Source: Toxonevra muliebris (Eukaryota > Arthropoda > Insecta > Diptera > Pallopteridae). From it: a stretch of 64,000 nt of DNA. Shown one piece after another: positions 24,731 through 37,199 of this stretch (the stretch's first letter is position 1; the number at the start of each line of letters is the position of its first letter). The notes under the pieces were generated by a model. It did no database searches, was not told where the DNA came from, and saw only the letters and a program-made list of their open reading frames with translations. The position numbers were made by a program, and so were the translations under genes. The stretch covers positions 21,032,708 through 21,096,707 of the forward strand of contig OY829329.1 of the NCBI GenBank assembly GCA_963691655.1, written 5' to 3'.

Positions 24731-26750
24731 GTAGCTCAAAAACTGCTTTCTTATTCCATACTGGGTGCCTTTCAACAAACGACAGCGTTGCTGGATCTGA
24801 TGTTAATAAGCACAAATGATGACGATGAGTCTGGCTGTGGTGGATGCTGCTACTACTACTCCTGCTCATCGTTCTAACGGTGAGCCAACAAATTTGTTTT
24901 AATTGTTGTCTTTATCGTTGTCAACATTGCGTTGCTGTTGTTGTACTATTCATAGTTGTTGTGTTTGCTGCTTTTGCTCGCATACTAAAAGTACGCAATA
25001 TTTTGTAGAGAAATAGTAGAAACTCGGTTGGACTGGTTGCGTGCTTGCTTTCTTGCTTGCTTTACCATGCTATGCCTAGCCTGTCTTGCTTCGCCTGCTG
25101 AGGAAACTAAATCAGCTGTACGCATTATTCGTTGTTCTCGGTCTTTCATACTCTTTCTCCCTCTCTTTCTCTACTGCCACCTTGCGTTTATCTGTTCTTA
25201 TTCCCTGCATTTCGTTGGTTTGTCTCCTTGTCTGTCTTTTTGCTTCGTCCAACTGTCACTTATGCAAATCAGCACAGCACCACCACCACCATCAAGTCAT
25301 TCTCATCGTTGTCTGTCCTTAAATTTTCCGTCATTTTTTTTTTCGCTTTTCCATTCATTCTTTTCCGTCCGTTAGCTTTTTAGCACTTTAAGCTATGGTT
25401 TCTTTTTTTCGTTCGCTCGCGCGTTCTCGTTGCCACCGCCATCGCATGTCGCTGCCGTCAACTAAGATCCTTCTAAATCGCGATTTCGTGCTGGCTGCAT
25501 GTGGTATAAGCTGTGCGTCACTCGTTAATTTAAATGGAATGATGGTGTAGCAACCAACAACACGAACCTTCCGAAAGTAACCTACGTTGTTCGTTACCCA
25601 TCATTTCTAGTTGTTAGGTCCCTGCCATTAGTTCCTCCCTCTTTGGTGCTGGTTCTTCCCTCTCTGCTATAATGTTCCTTGGTTTTATGCCGCAATTTGT
25701 GCGACAACGATAATGTTGCGCGAATTTAGTATTGTGATAAAATGCGGTGTTGCTTACTACTTGGCTCTGTCTGTTGGCGGGCGTTGTTGGCTCTCGAGCT
25801 TGTTGTATTTTGTATGTACTTTATGTCTTTGTACTCTTAACCAACTTTACACCAGTACATTGGTCCCTTTTTTTCCTCTCTACATCTTCCCTTTTCTCTT
25901 TCAAGTCTCATGTACTTTCCGGTTTTTTTTTTTTTTTTTTTTTGCCTTTACGTTTGTGTCATCTTCTTCCTGTAGTGGCATTGAGTCGAGTTGAGTGTTC
26001 GAATGTTAGCTTATTGTATGCATACCAGTTTTGCCTAAGTGCCTAAGAAGAGGGTCCTTTTTTATTTTGGTGTTGCGCTTATTCGTTTTTTTCGTTTTTG
26101 TTGCATACTTCTTAAGCACTTTCTTCTTGTTGCTGAAAATATCAGTATCTTTTTTCTGTTTGTGTGTGTGTGTGTGTCTCTAAGTTTATTGTAAAAAATG
26201 TTAAAAATTAGGTTAGAGTATTATCTTAAAACATATTCAAGCATTTTGTTTGTATACTCGTATATTGCTGAATACTGCTGAATACTATGCCGTCGCATTT
26301 TGGTCATACAATAAATATCTGTCCGCATTACACATGCACGTGTTGTTGGAAAACTGGGAGCAAAAAAACGAACTGTTGTTAAAGAGCGAGGAAAAATTTA
26401 TTAAAATTAAAGCTGTAAATCCTTGTCGAAAAATATATGTGTATTTATTATATTGCATTCAGCTGAAGCAGCACAAATCGCCTCTTTCTATTTATCTACA
26501 TACAATTTAAAATCGTCCTGGTTTTCATGGTATTATCTTCCAAATTAAATCAGCTTTATAATTAACTGATAGTATCATGTTAGGACTATTTCAAATTCAA
26601 ATTATTAGAATTAGCAGTTGTCTTCACTGCCAAGCTGCTTGTAGAGGAATGCAAGGAAAAATAGATTTCACTAAAATTATGTCCCCAACACAGTTTTCGG
26701 ACCTTTGTATTGACAAGAGTCCATGGCGGAGATAAGAGCTTTTAATGCCC
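24731..26750. other. Complex island between the two family C blocks
   Basis: This 2-kb non-satellite segment is less AT-rich than its surroundings around 25400-25800. It contains GTTG/CTG triplets (24900-24975), pyrimidine-rich stretches (25140-25380), a T23 run (25921-25943) and a GT tract (26161-26177). The open frames at 25028-25383 and 25713-26046 are pyrimidine-rich Leu/Ser/Phe products without family resemblance. Nothing coding is recognised. Confidence 0.45.
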
Positions 26751-26754
26751 CACC

Positions 26755-28520
26755 TACAGGATTGCATTGCAACAGATTAGAAAACTATTCAGCTCCAAAA
26801 TATTTCTTTAGAACCCACTAAAAGTCAATTCAGCTATTCAGCATTGCATTTGATTTAGTTAGAAGTAAACTAAAAATCTTAAGATTGCATTTGAAAAGAT
26901 AAGAAAACTAGTTAGCTCCAAAATATTTCTTTAAAACTCATTAAAAATCAATTCAGCTATTCAGCATTGCATTTAAATCAATTAGAAATAAATTAAAAAT
27001 CATGGGATTGCATTTGAACAGATTAGAAGACTATTCAGCTTCGAAATATTTCTTTAGAACCAATTAAAAGTCAATTCAGCTATACAGCATTGCATTTGAT
27101 TCATTTAGAAGTAAATTAAAAATCATAGGATTGCATTTAAACCGATTAGAAAACTATTCAGCTTAAAAATATTTCCTTAGAACCCATTAAAAGCCAATTC
27201 AGCTATTCAGCATTGCATTCAAATCAATTAAAATTAAATTATGAGTCAAAGCATTGTGTTTTATTCCATTAAAAGAAATAATTCAGCTTTACAATATTGC
27301 TTTAAAATCCACCAAAAATCAGTTTAGTTATGCAGCATGACGTTTGTGACATTTAGAATTCAATTTAGATACATATTATTACACCATTAGACCATTAGAA
27401 TGAAATTTAGCTTCTCAGAAGTACATAGAAACTCTTTAAAATTCAATTCAGCTATAAAGCATTGCATTTGATTCAGTTAGAAGTAAATTAAAAATCATAG
27501 GATTGTTTTTGAGCAGATTAGAAAACTATTCAGCTCCAAAATATTTCTTTAGAACCAAATAAAAGTAAATTCAGCTATCCACCATGGCATTTCATTGAAT
27601 TAGAAGTAAATTTCAAATCATAAGATTGCATTTGAACACATTAGAAGACTATTCAGCTCCAAAATATTTCTTAAGAACGCATTAAAAATTAAATTCAGCT
27701 ATTCAGCATTGCATTTTAACTCATTCGGAGTAAATTCAGCAGCATAGCATTGTGTATTAATCCATTAAAAGAGAATTCAGCTTTACATTATTCCTTTAGA
27801 ACCCACTAAAAATCACTTCAGCGATACAGCATGATGTTTGTGACCTTTAGGAGTCATTTGAAAAACATAGTATTACATACATTTAAATTCATTAGAAGAC
27901 AATTCAGCTTCACAAAATTACTTGAAAACATTTTTGGCATCAAATCAGTTGTAAACAATTGAATTTAAATCCATTAAGAATGGAATTCAGCTCTACAGCA
28001 TTGCCATTTAGAGACAATTCAGCTCCACAGAATTACTTAAGAACCCTTAAGGCTTCAATTCAGCTATACACAATTAAATTTGAACCCATTGAAAGTAGAA
28101 TTTAGCTTCACAGCGTAGCGTAAGAATCCATTTAGAGAAAATTCAGCTTCACAGAATTATTTAAGAATCCTTTAAGCATCAATTCGGCTATACACGATTG
28201 AATTTAAATCCTTTAAGAGTAGAATTGAGCTTCACAGCGTTACTTAAGAATCCATTTAAAGGCAATCCAGCTGCAAAGCATTTCATTTAAATCCATTAGA
28301 AGTCAATTCAGCGCCACAAAATAGCATTACTATCCAATAGAAAATAATTCAGCACTACGTTTTACTAATTATGTGCCAATTCAGCACCATTGTATTTCAT
28401 TTGAACCAATCATTGTTCAATACAGGGGCATAAAATTGCTTTAAAACCAATTGGAGATCATCTACCCAGGTTCATGTTTCAACCAGTTAGGAGTCAGTCA
28501 ATCATGTTGAACCAGTTCGC
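26755..28520. repeat. Family C minisatellite, block 2
   Basis: It has the same unit and orientation as 21630-24730. The last 220 bp (about 28300-28515) are collinear with 24495-24725, including 'gcgccacaaaatagcatta', 'gcactacgttttactaatta' and the terminal 'gtttcaaccagtt..gtcaatcatgttgaacc', at an offset of about 3.8 kb. The two blocks therefore arose from a segmental copy rather than independently. Confidence 0.88.
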
Positions 28521-28589
28521 AACGAACGTAAGTTCACAATGCATGCATGTTGCCAATCCCGAACCAGGACTAGAAAGATTGACAATTTC

Positions 28590-28980
28590 TTGCGGTGGTC
28601 TCGGTGGTGTAGTAATAGCGTGCTAAACTTTCATCTCTGAGGCCTTGAGTTCAGTTCCTCTCAAAGGCAAGGTCTCTTACTTATTTTCCGTTCCTAAATC
28701 AACATGACGTTTTGTATTGGGATCTAGAAGTCTGGGATTTCTTGGAAGGAAGTTAGTAAACCAACGGTCCCACATCTAGGTGAAGTTATTACTGGGTCAG
28801 AACTGATACTGAATCGGGATTGGATTTCCGATTTCTGGAACTACTCTGAGGGGAAGAGGAAGGGAACTCTATTGTAACAATTTCATCCAGAACCAGACAT
28901 CTACTAGGTTTTGTAGTTGACCGAAAATCGAAAATCTAGGCTGTTCGCAATTCTACGACGCTTTTGAATTAAGTTCAGAA
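28590..28980 (+). mobile_element. Degenerate tRNA-derived SINE
   Basis: 'TGGTGTAGTAA' at 28605 resembles a pol III A box and 'AGTTCAGTTCC' at 28648 a B box. The spacing of about 43 bp, the 'gctaaactttcatctctgagg' middle and the overall order match the tRNA head of the intact SINE at 55934-56012. The body downstream is non-repetitive to about 28980, but its 3' end and target duplication could not be fixed. Confidence 0.55.
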
Positions 28981-28984
28981 TATT

Positions 28985-31060
28985 TCGGAGTTACATTTGG
29001 AATATTTTGAAGGAATTATGGGAATTTTTAAGTAAATTTGTGATTTCCTAAACTTGAACTAAATTTTAAATTTTTTTAACTAAATTTGAAATCTTGTGCA
29101 CTTAATTTAAAATTTTCTGAAGAAAATTTAATACTCCCTAAAGTAAATAAATAAATTCTAAATTTTCCGAAATCATTTTGAAACTTCCTCAGTTAAATTT
29201 TAAATATTCTGAATTTAATTTGATATTTTCTAAAATAAATTTGAAATATTTCGAAATAAATTTGAAATTTTCTGTAGTGAATTTTGAGATTTTGTGAAAT
29301 TGTTTTTGAATTTGCTTATTTGGAAAGTTTTAAAGGAAATTTGAAATTTCCTGAAGTCAATTTGAAATTTTCTTAATCAAGATTGAAATTTTCTTTATTG
29401 AATTTGATTTTTTTTTTTTAACAAGAATTCCAGAACTAAATTTGTAATTTTTTTAGTAGGTTTGAGAAGATTTGAAGTTAATTTGCAATTTTCTGAAAAA
29501 ACTTTGAGATTTTTTCAAAAATAATTTGGAGTTTTTGAGGTAAATGCAAAGAATAATGAAGCAATTTCAAAATTTCAGAAGAGAATTGGAAATTTCTGAA
29601 TTAAATATGAAATCTGAAGTAATGGAATCAAAATTTTTTATCTCAATTTAAAATTCATGAAGTAAATTTTTGATGTAAATTTAAAATTTTTAATGTAAAT
29701 GAGAAATTTTCTGAAATTGATTTAACATTTTTTAATCTTAAGCTCGAAGGTTTTGAAGAAAATTTAAAATTTTCTGAGGCAAATTTGAAGTTTTCGAAAA
29801 TAAATTTCAAATTTTCTGAAGTAAATTTGAGATTTTTTAAAAAAATTTACAGATTTTGAAGTAAATGTAAAGGTTGTTCAAGCGATTTCAAAGTTTCAAA
29901 AGAAAATTGGAAATTTCTGATTGAAGTTTGAATTTTGTTGCATTAATTCAGAATTCTTGAAGTAAATTTAAAGTTTTTAATGTAAATATGAAATTTTTTG
30001 ATATTGATTTAACATTTTTTAGTCTTAATTTAAGATTATTCAAGTAAATTTGAAGTTTCTAATGTAATTGAATTGTTTTTAAATTTTGTAAGGACCCGAA
30101 ATTATGATCAATTTCGACCCCACAATTGTTATTATTTTGTACATATTTTTTTTGAAATAATTAAATATTGAATTTATAAAAAAACACAATTACATATTTA
30201 ACACTAACAATACAATAAACAAACGGAAACAGTACGGGACATATACAGAAAGAATAAGTATAAAAGGACATGCATTACACCGAAGAAAGCACTCAGACTT
30301 AGACTGTGGCACAGGTCATTTCTTCTTCTCTTTGTTAGATTATATGAAATACTCCTTACGGTTGCGTCAGCACGGAAGGATAAGGCTTATACATTGGTAG
30401 CTAATATCAAACGAAGCGACAGCACGTTTGATTCCTCTTTAATTCTCAGAAATCGGTCAGGTATTCATTGGACCTTGCGAGTGAGACATCACACCAAGGT
30501 ATATAAAGATCAGGTATTCATTAGACACCAGGGTGTGCGACAGCCTCACTGGTGTAGTATAAACAAAGTTGCCACTGACCATACAGCAAACGACAAAGTC
30601 TTAGCCATCGTGTCACGAGGACACGCATCGTAAATACAGGAACAGGAACGAGCGGCAACGAAGCCACAGCAAGAAACCCGAGCGCCAAGAAAGGCAAACA
30701 AAGTGGAACGAGCACGAACGAAGGCGAACGAACAAACAACATACGAGGTACTAAAGATAAAAATACTAACGAACCAAGTGTAAATAAAATTACAGTAAAG
30801 AATATCAATAAACAAGTGAACCGAAATAAATCGTGAGTTATTATTTACGCACCCTGGTTACTCGCTGAGTATACCCCGACAAAAAGAAAAGGAACCAGGA
30901 AGGTTCGTTACAATTTATTTAAAATTTTGGAAGTAAATTTAAAATTTTCTGAAGACAATTTGGAATTTTTTCTCGGTCAATTTTATAAAAAAATTTATTT
31001 TATTTTTTCTGTAATCAATTTGGATTTTTCGAAGTAAATTTCTTTTCACTTTAAAATTTG
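28985..31060 (+). repeat. Family D A/T minisatellite, + orientation, split by a solo LTR
   Basis: Units of about 20-30 bp alternate 'aatttgaaattttctgaag' and 'taaatttgaa' with many substitutions. The array is cut at 30087-30912 by the LTR and resumes at 30913. Its reverse complement is the array at 33290-35640. Confidence 0.85.
30087..30912 (+). mobile_element. Solo LTR of an LTR retrotransposon (gypsy-like)
   Basis: The 826-bp element starts TGTAAGG and ends CGTTACA, so its termini are inverted (TGTAA/TTACA). It is flanked by ATTT at 30083-30086 and 30913-30916, a 4-bp target duplication typical of gypsy/mdg1-type integrases. Inside are a TATAAAAG box at 30259, a second TATATAAAG-like box near 30499, and AATAAA-type signals near 30784-30833 before the 3' end. 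Such a layout of promoter and polyadenylation signals fits U3-R-U5 on the + strand. No gag-pol interior is present, as expected after LTR-LTR recombination. The short open frames inside (30394-30815) are not homologous to anything I know. The superfamily is inferred from the ends and duplication length only. Confidence 0.72.
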
Positions 31061-31140
31061 AGTAAATGGAAGGGAAAGGGGGCAGGATGAGGGGGAAGGA
31101 TGAGGGGGAGGAGGAGGGGGGAGGGGGAGGGGAGATAGTA
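31061..31140 (+). repeat. G-rich purine tract
   Basis: About 75 bp of nearly uninterrupted G/A with many GGGG runs. By composition it could form quadruplex or triplex structures. It precedes the second dispersed-repeat copy, as the G-run at 1100-1128 precedes the first. Confidence 0.75.
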
Positions 31141-31234
31141 AAACTTTGAGTTTTTTTCTAATTTCTGGATAAACTACATTCTCATACTTAGACATGTGGG
31201 ATGAAATAGGAAGAAGCCAAAGTAAGAAATTTTT

Positions 31235-31380
31235 TCATTTGGGCTCTTCATTCTATACCCATAAATGGTTTTGATTTTGGGTCTCTAAAGCGGGAATATC
31301 TGATATAATAGAAAGAACCTGAATACAGGGTCAGAATCAGGGATCCCGAATTAATCTTAAAAAGTCATTCATTCTCAATT
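31235..31380 (+). repeat. Dispersed repeat, copy 2
   Basis: It is collinear with 1235-1365: 'ttttgattttgggtctc', 'agcggg', 'tgaatacagggtcag', 'aatcagggatcccgaatta' and 'aaaaagtcattcattc' occur in the same order. Ends are undefined. Confidence 0.55.
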
Positions 31381-33289
31381 TCATTGAGGAGGGTAGTAAA
31401 GGGTTATCAGTTTGTCACACATTGTATTATTGATATTGAAATGATTAATGAGCACACGACTCAAACTCACATCCTACTGGGTAATCACATAAAAAGTATC
31501 ATGAGCATGTATGCGTATTTCTGTATTTTATAAGCGCGTGTTTATTTTATTATTTCCTTTGTGAGCGATAGCGTATGGCGGGCCGCATATTTCTTCAACT
31601 CTGTTCGGTTTTTTTCTTTTTTGCATAAAAAGTTATGCTGCTCAGATACTACTACTACTACACACACATATAATTTATATGTATGTCTGCCTGCCAGAAT
31701 GTATGTATGTATTTATATGCGTGTATATAATTATAATTGTCTGTGTGCTCTTCTATATTCATTACACATACATATTTAAATATATACATATGTGTATGTA
31801 TTTAACGCGCTTTATGCCTAATAATAATTTACGTGATAATGGCACTAAATTGTTCTACAACAACAACCACAACAGCAGCAATCTAACCAACCTAACTACT
31901 TATACAAATATATAAATATACATACACACACACATGCATGATATATATAAATTATATGCTTCTACGTGTGCTCTCTCTCTTCTCTCTTTCGCTCTCCCTT
32001 CTGCCTCTACCTTTCCTCATCTTCCACCACTTTTCATACTCCACTTTAGTAACTGGGAATTCTCCTTAAGGAGAACCAATTGTTTACGTCTTATGCGTCG
32101 TCCCGTGTGTCATACACACACGCACACTCACAAAGACGCTTAAGTAATTTAAATGAGTTTCTAAAACTTTTACTACCTATATACCTAAAGGAAAAAAATA
32201 AAATAAAAATACTTACTTACATACAGGGAAATTTTTACTTAATTTTTTCAACATTTTAGGTCATTCGGAAAAGTTGAAGTGAAATTTGTGAGTTTATTTT
32301 CCTTTTTGGTTTTACTATTTAAACTAATTTCTATATAAGTATGCATATATATATGTATATGTGTGTGTGTGTGTGAGAGTGTGTATTTTAGTGCGTTTAT
32401 ATGTGTGTGGGATAGTTTTCCTTCAAGGCAAAAATCTGCATATCAATGTATGAGCCTGGGTCTCTCACACTCTCTTTCTCTCTCTCTCCCTCTTTCTCTC
32501 TTTATAAATATGTTCGTATGTGTGTGTGTGTGTGTGTATTTCTGTGCGTCTGTCTGTGCTTTTAGTTGTGGTTTTGATATTCTTTCATGCTCATAAGTAT
32601 TCCCCAAAAGGTCAACAACTATTACCACTACTACCACTATAGTCTTTCACACACACAAACACACACACATATATATATATTCACGCATCTGCTATACTCG
32701 CCTTATGTTTTTAATTTATTAATTTTAATAAAGCACTTCTCATTTTAAAGCATTTTACTTGAGGTTGCACACATTCACACACACATATACACACATAATT
32801 TTGCTTGAATAGATTTTTAAATGTTAATTTTTCGTATTTTACGAGTTGTGAATTATGATTCTTTGATGTGTGGTTTTTTTTCTTATAAATATACAAAGAA
32901 AATTACTTTCGGTTTATATATGGTTGAAAATATTTTGAGGTTTATAATTTCAAAAATTTATTATTCTTTGGTTTTTCCAATTCAATCTTATTGAAAATAT
33001 TTTATTAATATTTTAATAGTAATTGATTTCCTTAATGCTTTTGATATTAGAATTTACTAGTTTTATTTTTGATTTGTATTTATTTGCTTATTAACCCACA
33101 TATGCTCAATGATCTATATATAATACGCTTCAGAATGTTTTGATTTTGATTGAATATACTTTCATTTAAATGAAATTGAATCTCTAGTATAGATTTCTTT
33201 GGAATTAAAGATTTTTGGAGGATAGATAATATTTACCTTCAACCTCCTTTTTTATTTTCTACAAATATTTATTGAAGCCTGTCAAAGTT
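31381..33289. other. Intron island with many CA/GT and CT microsatellites
   Basis: The sequence is non-satellite, with CA/GT tracts (31924-31936, 32110-32128, 32360-32374, 32519-32536, 32648-32668), a CT tract (32465-32500), ATAT tracts and AAC triplets (31857-31880). No gene is recognised. Small open frames come from the microsatellites. Confidence 0.45.
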
Positions 33290-35640
33290 GCAAATTTCAA
33301 CATTTCAAATTTTCTTCAAAAAATTTTAATTTTACTATAAAAAACTTCAAATAATTTTGGAAACTCGACATTTCTGCCAATTTAAAATTTTCTTCCAAAG
33401 TTTCCGAATTTACAAAAAATTTCAAATTATTCCAAAAAAATGAAATTTATTCAAAAAAATTTCAAATTTCTTCAGATAATTTCAAATTTATTTCAAACTT
33501 CTCCAAAAAATTTAAAATTTATTCAAAAAAATTTTAAATTTATTGAAAAAAATTTTAAATTTATTCAAAAAAATTTTAAATTTATTCAAAAAAATTTTAA
33601 ATTTATTCCAACAAATTTCACATTTATTTAAAAATATTTCGAAATTATTGCAAAAAATTTCAAGTTTATTCCAAAAAATTTCAAATTACTTCAGAAAATT
33701 TCAAATTATTCCAAAAAATTTCAAGTTTATTCCACAAAATTTCAAATTACTTCAGAAAATGCAAAATTTATTCCAAAAAATTTTTAAATCACTTCAGGAA
33801 ATTTCAAATTTATTTCGAAAAATTTCAAACTTATTCAAAAAAATTTCAAATTTATTTCAAAATTTCAAACTTATTTCAAATTACTTCAAAAATTTCAAAT
33901 TCCTTCAGAAAATTTCAAATTTATTCTAAGATATTTCGAATTTATTCCAAAAAATTCCAAATTTCTTCGGAAAATTTTAAATTTATTCCAAAGAATTTCA
34001 AATTTATGTCGAAATATTTCAAATTTATTCCACATATTTTTAAAAAATTTCAAATTTATTTCAACAAATTTCAAATTATTTCAGATAATTTCAAATTTCT
34101 TCCAAAAAATTTAAAATTTAATTCAAAAAATTACAAATCTCGTTCAAAAAACTTAAAATTTTTTCAAAAAACTTTAAATTTATTACAAAAAATATCAAAT
34201 TTATTCCAAAAAATTAAAATTAATTTCAAAATATTTCACATTTCTTCAGAAAATATCAAATTTATTCCAAAAAATTTCAAATTTATTCCAATTTGTTCAA
34301 AATTTCTTCAAAAAATTTCAAATTTACTCCAAAGAATTTCAAATTAATGTCAAAATATTTCAAATTTATTCCAAATATTTTTAAAAAATTCAAAAAATTT
34401 GAAATTTTTTCAAAAAATTCTAAATTTATTACAAAAAATATCAAATTTATTCCAAAAAATTAAAATTAATTTCAAAATATTTCACATTTCTTCAGAAAAT
34501 CTCAAATTTATTCCAAAAAATTTCAAATTTATTTCGAAAATTTTTAAATTTAGTCCAAAAATTTTCAAATTTTAAATTTAGTCCAAAAATTTTCAAATTC
34601 CTTCAAAAAAATTCAAATTTATTCCAAAACATTTCAAATTTCTTCAAAAAATTGCAAATTTATTTTAAAAAATTTCAAATTTATTCCAAAAAATTTCAAA
34701 TTCCTTAAGAAAATTTTAAATTAATTTCAAAAAATTTCAAATTTCTTCAGAAAGTTTCAAATTTATTCAGAAAGTTTCAAATTTATTCCAAAAACTTTCA
34801 AATTTCATTAGAAATTTATTCCAAAAAAATTCCAAATTTCTTTAGAGAACTTTAAAATTTCTTCAGAAAATTTTGAATTTATTTCCAAAATTCCAAATCG
34901 CTTCAGATTTCTTACAGAAACTTAAATTTCAGAGGATTCAAAATTTATTTCAAAAAATTTCAAATTTCTCAAAAAACTGTAAAGTTATGCTGACTTAAAA
35001 TTTGCTTCTAAAACTTTCAAAAATTTCAAAATTTCTTCAGTAAATTTCAAATTGTCTACAAAAATTTCAAAATTGCTTCGGAAACTCGAAAGTTTTGCCA
35101 ATTTTAAGTCGTCTTCAGAAAATTAACAATTTCCAAAATTTTTCAGAAAACTTCAAAATTCTTTAAAAAAATTTCGAATTCACTACAAAAAACTTTAAAT
35201 TTTCTACCAAAAAATGTCAAAATATTATCAAATATTTCGAATACTCTATTTTTTTTTTATCGATTTCAAGTTTGCTACAGAAAACTTTATGTACTATGGA
35301 AATTCATATTAGGAGTTTTCAATTTTACTTCAGAAAATTTAAAATTTTCTTCAGTAAATCTCAAATTGATTACAAAAAATTTTAAATTATTTGGGAAACT
35401 CAAAAGTTCCGAATTTCATACAGAAAATATAAAATTTACTTGAAAATTTTTCAGATTACTTTAGAAAACTCCAAAATTCCTTTAGAAAATTCCGAATTCA
35501 CTACAGAAAACTTTAAATTTTCTACCAAAAAATGTCAAAATATTTTCAAATATTTCGAAAATACTAATTTTTTACCGATTTTGAAACTCTGAATTTACTC
35601 CGAACTTATTCCGAACTTACTCCGAACTTACTGCAAGAAA
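33290..35640 (-). repeat. Family D A/T minisatellite, inverted orientation
   Basis: Units such as 'ttcagaaaatttcaaattta' and 'ttccaaaaaatttcaaat' are the reverse complement of the 29-31 kb array; 33680-33710 complements the consensus of the + array at nearly every base. It is most regular at 33440-33620 and 34000-34520, with an internal duplication of about 290 bp (34150-34330 versus 34400-34530). The open frames of 113-128 residues here are Lys/Phe/Asn periodic by-products. Confidence 0.88.
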
Positions 35641-35655
35641 AAAAAATATTTATTT

Positions 35656-35716
35656 CGCTTTGCGGATGTGCCCCTCGGTCGGGTGGGCGGGTAAGTGGGT
35701 CCGCTGGGATTCGTTC

Positions 35717-35748
<32 letters not shown>
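35656..35748 (+). repeat. GC-rich patch followed by A29 run
   Basis: Roughly 64 bp (35656-35719) of strongly G/C-rich sequence, including 'gtcgggtgggcgggtaagtg', sit in otherwise very A/T-rich DNA and are followed directly by 29 A residues (35720-35748). This looks like a short retroposed 3' end or a captured fragment, but I recognise no parent gene. Confidence 0.5.
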
Positions 35749-35749
<1 letters not shown>

Positions 35750-35752
<3 letters not shown>

Positions 35753-36010
35753 CTAAATGTAAATCAGATTATGAAATATGCTGAGAATCAATTAAAAATA
35801 TTTGAAATCAGTTTTGAATATTCAGGAATTCACTTGAAATATTTTAAATAATAATTAAGAGTTCTGAATTTCATTTAAAATCATTTGAAAACGATTTGAA
35901 ATATTAAAAAGTCAATTAATAATATTTCAAAATCAGTTTTGAATATTATGAAACTTCTTTGAAATATTTTGAAATTTATTTAATAAGCAAACCGTTTTTG
36001 AATTCAAAAA
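35750..36010. repeat. Short diverged repeat of 'ttgaaatat' units
   Basis: 'attaaaaatatttgaaatcagttttgaatatt' type segments recur two to three times with about 90-bp spacing. This may be a diverged relative of family D. Confidence 0.5.
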
Positions 36011-37199
36011 CTATATTCTCAAGTTTTTGATTTACATCCAACCATCAAAATTTGAGTGTTTAGTTTACAAAAATTGAACGCGCGTTGCATGACCATGTCA
36101 TCTAAAGTGTCCTTGAAGGCATACAATATAAAAAATTAATATTGTAGTTAAGGAAAATTTTAATATATTCGTAGAGAGTGAGCGAGCGACCACGTTTACG
36201 ATTGAGGCCATATACGCAAATGGAATGGACACACACCTACACAAACACTCAAACGCATAAACGCATTTGTATGCGACACTGTCGACGCATAGACGACGTG
36301 GCTGCTGCTGCCATCATACTCCCCCCATCTCCGTTGATACTTTTATTTGCTGCTACTTCAACTGTTCCCTCCCATCACACTCTACCCTCAAGCGGCACTT
36401 ACGTGATTAATGGATTTTTAACAAGTTCCACGTTTACAAAAAAACAAAGCAAAAAAAAACGGGATCCTTAGTGCATACGTCGTCTAAAATGAGTGTGTGT
36501 GAGTGTGTGTGTGTATATGTAAGAGTGAGTGTGTGATTGCGTGTACCTATAAGTGTACGACAATGTGTGGTTCCAGTCTCTCTCCCTCTCTCTGTCTCTC
36601 TCTCTCTCTCTCTCTTTTTGAATATAGCAATTTGTTTTCGCCGCCGCCATTGCCACATTCATTTCATTGTTGGCGGCAACGGAACGCAACGCAACTCAAC
36701 GTAAAACAAAAATAAAACCAAACAAGTAAAACAAAAAAACAAACAGAAAAACGAAAATCAGCCAAAAAGTTGAAATAACTGACGCAGGCACAAAACTAAA
36801 CTAGTATGACAGGCGGAAATGCAAAAACCTAGAACCACCGCATTGAACGCAAGTATGACACGCGTTTTGCATGTGTGTGCGTGATGTGCGATGATGACGA
36901 CGATATGACGACATAAGCACATTAAACAAACGTAGCATAGCGCATAAAGCGAGCAAAAGCTGGGGCTAGTAGAACTAGGGAGACATACCGTCAGGCAGCC
37001 ACCACGCAACCAAGCGAGTTTGGATTCATATTGGCAGTTTGTTGAATGGGGGACGAAAATTTCTGCATTTGTATGGCATGAACTTGCTAAATTAAATCAT
37101 GCCAAGGTTGAAGGCGGAGGGGAAGGAGGGAGGGAGCGAAATGTGTGGATCTAAGAGTTGAGAGGTGAAGCTTATTTTATCCTAGGATTAGCTAAGAGA
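36011..37199. other. Intron island, CT and GT microsatellites
   Basis: The complex sequence has GT tracts (36492-36515), a CT/GAGA tract (36577-36616), GCCGCC triplets (36640-36655), CAG/CTG triplets (36301-36315), and an A-rich, AAC-rich stretch (36700-36760). It is one of the less AT-rich parts of the window. No gene is recognised; open frames at 36178-36715 are microsatellite-driven. Confidence 0.45.

Noticed and set aside
30394..30815. Open frames of 79-95 residues inside the LTR
   Set aside because: LTRs are non-coding, the frames overlap on both strands, and no retroviral protein motif is seen.
33440..34347. 113-128-residue Lys/Phe/Asn frames
   Set aside because: They follow the A/T minisatellite unit and have no other coding signal.
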